Below are positions 45,749 to 47,133 of a DNA stretch of 47,133 nt, piece by piece. The notes below the pieces were generated by a model. The model was not told the DNA's origin and did no database searches. It saw only the letters and a program-made list of their open reading frames with translations. Each line of letters starts with the position of its first letter. Position 1 is the stretch's first letter. A program made the position numbers and the translations under genes. Source of the DNA: a virus; IMG/VR virus record IMGVR_UViG_3300038954_000212, positions 1 to 47,133 of that record; one strand, given 5' to 3'.

Positions 45749-47133
45749 TGTCAATTGAAAAAATAGAATACCCAACGGACCCGCCAGCGGCAAACGGTGA
45801 CTGGACAAAAATAATAAATCTGATACAAGCAATGTTTTTGGATATCGAGAAGCCTATAAGGGTAGACCTTGACAGCGACCTTGTGCTAAAGGGTAGCATA
45901 TTTCAAATCGGAGACAGTGTCTACAAGGCAACAGACGATACCAGCGTGCCAGGTACATCGTCGAATTACATAAAAATCACACCGTCAGGATCAAGCGCAA
46001 CGGCGTCGTATGTATCAAGCCTGTCTGGTGTGTCATGGAACGATACATACAACGGGTACTATGATGCATCCGGAAACCTGTATGTATTTGACGAACAACA
46101 AGCTCTAAACGATGGAGTAATATCAGACGTCTACGGCAAATACGTCGGAAAGAACGCCTCTGGGGTAACGTATATCAAGACGCTGAATGCTACTACCGGG
46201 AACATAACTACCGGAAACATAACTACCGGAAACATAACTACTGGCAACATAACTACCGGGAACATAACTACTGGTAACATAACTAATATAAAAATAGGAA
46301 CCAGTCCTGTGTTTTCAAGGATTATTTATTCAAAAGATTTCAATGGACAGACCGGGTCTGGTTTATCTGTTTCAGGGGTAGGCTCTACTGCCCTGGCAGC
46401 GTTGGATTCTAGTAATGTTGCATTTATAGACGGTAGTAACGAAGAGCTGCGAACATATAGCTGGAATGGTAGCAGCTGGTCACAGACCGGGTCTGGTTTA
46501 TCTGTTTCAGGGGTAGGCTCTACTGCCCTGGCAGCGTTGGATTCTAGTAATGTTGCATTTATAGACGGTAGTAACGAAGAGCTGCGAACATACAGCTGGA
46601 ATGGTAGCAGCTGGTCACAATCTGGCTCTGGCTTGTCTGTTCCAGGTATAACGGTTGTCGCCCTGGCAGCGTTGGATTCTAGTAATGTTGCATTTATAGA
46701 CGGTAGTAACGAAGAGCTGCGAACATACAGCTGGAATGGTAGCAGCTGGTCACAATCTGGCTCTGGCTTGTCTGTTCCAGGTATAACCAATCCGGTCTTG
46801 GCAGCGTTGGATTCTAGTAATGTTGCGTTTATAGATGGGACAAACGTCGAACTACGGACATACAGCTGGAATGGTAGCAGCTGGTCACAATCTGGCTCTG
46901 GTTTGTCTGTTCCAGGTGGAAATACCCCCGCATTAGCAGCCTTGGATTCTAGTAATGTTGCGTTTATAGATAATACAAACGACGAACTACGGACATACAG
47001 CTGGAATGGTAGCAGCTGGTCACAATCTGGCTCTGGTTTGTCTGTTCCAGGTGGAAATACCCCCGCATTAGCAGCCTTGGATTCTAGTAATGTTGCGTTT
47101 ATAGATAATACAAACGACGAACTACGGACATAC
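45748..47133 (+). CDS. Tail fibre with TTGNI and 45-residue repeats (continues at 2..151)
   Basis: An open frame of 462 codons running off the right end. Residues 1-145 are a non-repeating N-terminal part (about 30-75 SDLVLKGSIFQIGDSVYKA, carbohydrate-binding-like turns). Six (TTGNI) repeats follow (46192-46281), then six tandem 45-residue units with core LAALDSSNVAFIDGSNEEL and RTYSWNGSSWSQSGSGLSV. Each looks like a propeller blade or beta-solenoid rung. Units 1-4 differ in a few linker residues (VGSTA, ITVVA, ITNPV, GGNTP); the last two are the same. ATG 45748 overlaps the previous stop as TAATG. Receptor recognition is inferred. Copy number may be underestimated. Confidence 0.8.
   Translation, partial: MSIEKIEYPTDPPAANGDWTKIINLIQAMFLDIEKPIRVDLDSDLVLKGSIFQIGDSVYKATDDTSVPGTSSNYIKITPSGSSATASYVSSLSGVSWNDTYNGYYDASGNLYVFDEQQALNDGVISDVYGKYVGKNASGVTYIKTLNATTGNITTGNITTGNITTGNITTGNITTGNITNIKIGTSPVFSRIIYSKDFNGQTGSGLSVSGVGSTALAALDSSNVAFIDGSNEELRTYSWNGSSWSQTGSGLSVSGVGSTALAALDSSNVAFIDGSNEELRTYSWNGSSWSQSGSGLSVPGITVVALAALDSSNVAFIDGSNEELRTYSWNGSSWSQSGSGLSVPGITNPVLAALDSSNVAFIDGTNVELRTYSWNGSSWSQSGSGLSVPGGNTPALAALDSSNVAFIDNTNDELRTYSWNGSSWSQSGSGLSVPGGNTPALAALDSSNVAFIDNTNDELRTY
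46192..46281 (+). repeat. Six 15-bp tandem repeats encoding TTGNI
   Basis: Six copies of a 15-base unit (ACTACCGGGAACATA and variants at two wobble positions) encode a Thr-Thr-Gly-Asn-Ile run. Because 15 is a multiple of three, gain or loss changes fibre length without breaking the frame. Third-position variation shows the units are not all very recent copies. Confidence 0.9.
46348..47133 (+). repeat. 135-bp tandem repeats of the fibre gene
   Basis: Units recur exactly every 135 bases (TGGTAGCAGC at 46467, 46602, 46737, 46872 and 47007). The core of each is nearly identical at the DNA level, indicating recent amplification or gene conversion. The last two units are identical over at least 127 bases, which ended the assembly here. 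Confidence 0.95.
47007..47133. repeat. Right copy of 127-bp terminal direct repeat
   Basis: Identical to bases 1-127; see the left copy. Remove one copy to obtain the circular genome of 47,006 bases. Confidence 0.9.

Noticed and set aside
45748-47133. Diversity-generating retroelement acting on the fibre
   Set aside because: No reverse transcriptase gene or template repeat with adenine-linked variation was found; variation is by tandem repetition.

Overview
The window is the genome of a tailed double-stranded DNA phage, probably siphovirus-like: it has a long tape measure, a major tail protein and no contractile sheath gene. The first 127 bases (1-127) are identical to the last 127 (47007-47133), and the fibre gene that runs off the right end continues in frame from base 2 and stops at 151. 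The sequence is therefore a circular assembly of about 47,006 unique bases, opened inside a tandem repeat of the fibre gene. The host cannot be named. Spanin-like lysis proteins suggest a two-membrane bacterium, and TTG and GTG starts are common.

Layout. From a central AT-rich intergenic region (about 21.66-22.22 kb), rich in GTCACA motifs, one block runs leftwards and one rightwards. Leftward (21.6 down to 4.5 kb) are early and replication genes: unknown regulators, an amidase endolysin, an HTH protein, a primase-helicase, an SF2 helicase, a VRR-NUC-like nuclease, a membrane coiled-coil protein, a candidate annealing protein, a single-chain Mre11-Rad50 (SbcD-SbcC) fusion and SSB. Rightward (22.2-47.1 kb, then 0-4.5 kb) are a putative small terminase, a ParB-like protein, a radical SAM protein and the large terminase. 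Next comes a separately promoted glycan-modification cassette (25.8-31.0 kb), then portal, MuF-like protein, protease with nested scaffold, decoration and capsid genes. The tail genes follow, then a lysis-type module (coiled-coil membrane protein, class-3 lipase, small membrane protein, overlapping spanin-like genes).

Two regions stand out. (1) At 4.85-6.53 kb, seven small promoterless leftward units, each with its own ribosome binding site, are separated by imperfect palindromes of attC architecture. Three units have ends complementary over 9-10 bases, the pattern expected of integron gene cassettes. No integrase is present, so this resembles a phage-borne CALIN (cluster of attC sites lacking an integron integrase). 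One unit holds a tRNA-like sequence. (2) At 25.8-31.0 kb, a nucleotidyltransferase-APS kinase fusion, three related glycosyltransferases, a zinc-ribbon protein, a sulfotransferase, a short UDP-sugar-dehydrogenase-like protein and a methyltransferase form one overlapping operon. It looks able to make and use PAPS to sulfate, glycosylate and methylate a surface or virion glycan.

Control is unusually readable. At least seven near-consensus TTGACA-N17/18-TATAAT-type promoters are visible. Two start transcription on or next to an ATG that lacks a ribosome binding site. Palindromic operators overlap several promoters, and a 32-base leader is shared by two distant leftward genes. One of these is a very acidic protein inserted against the capsid operon between two terminators.
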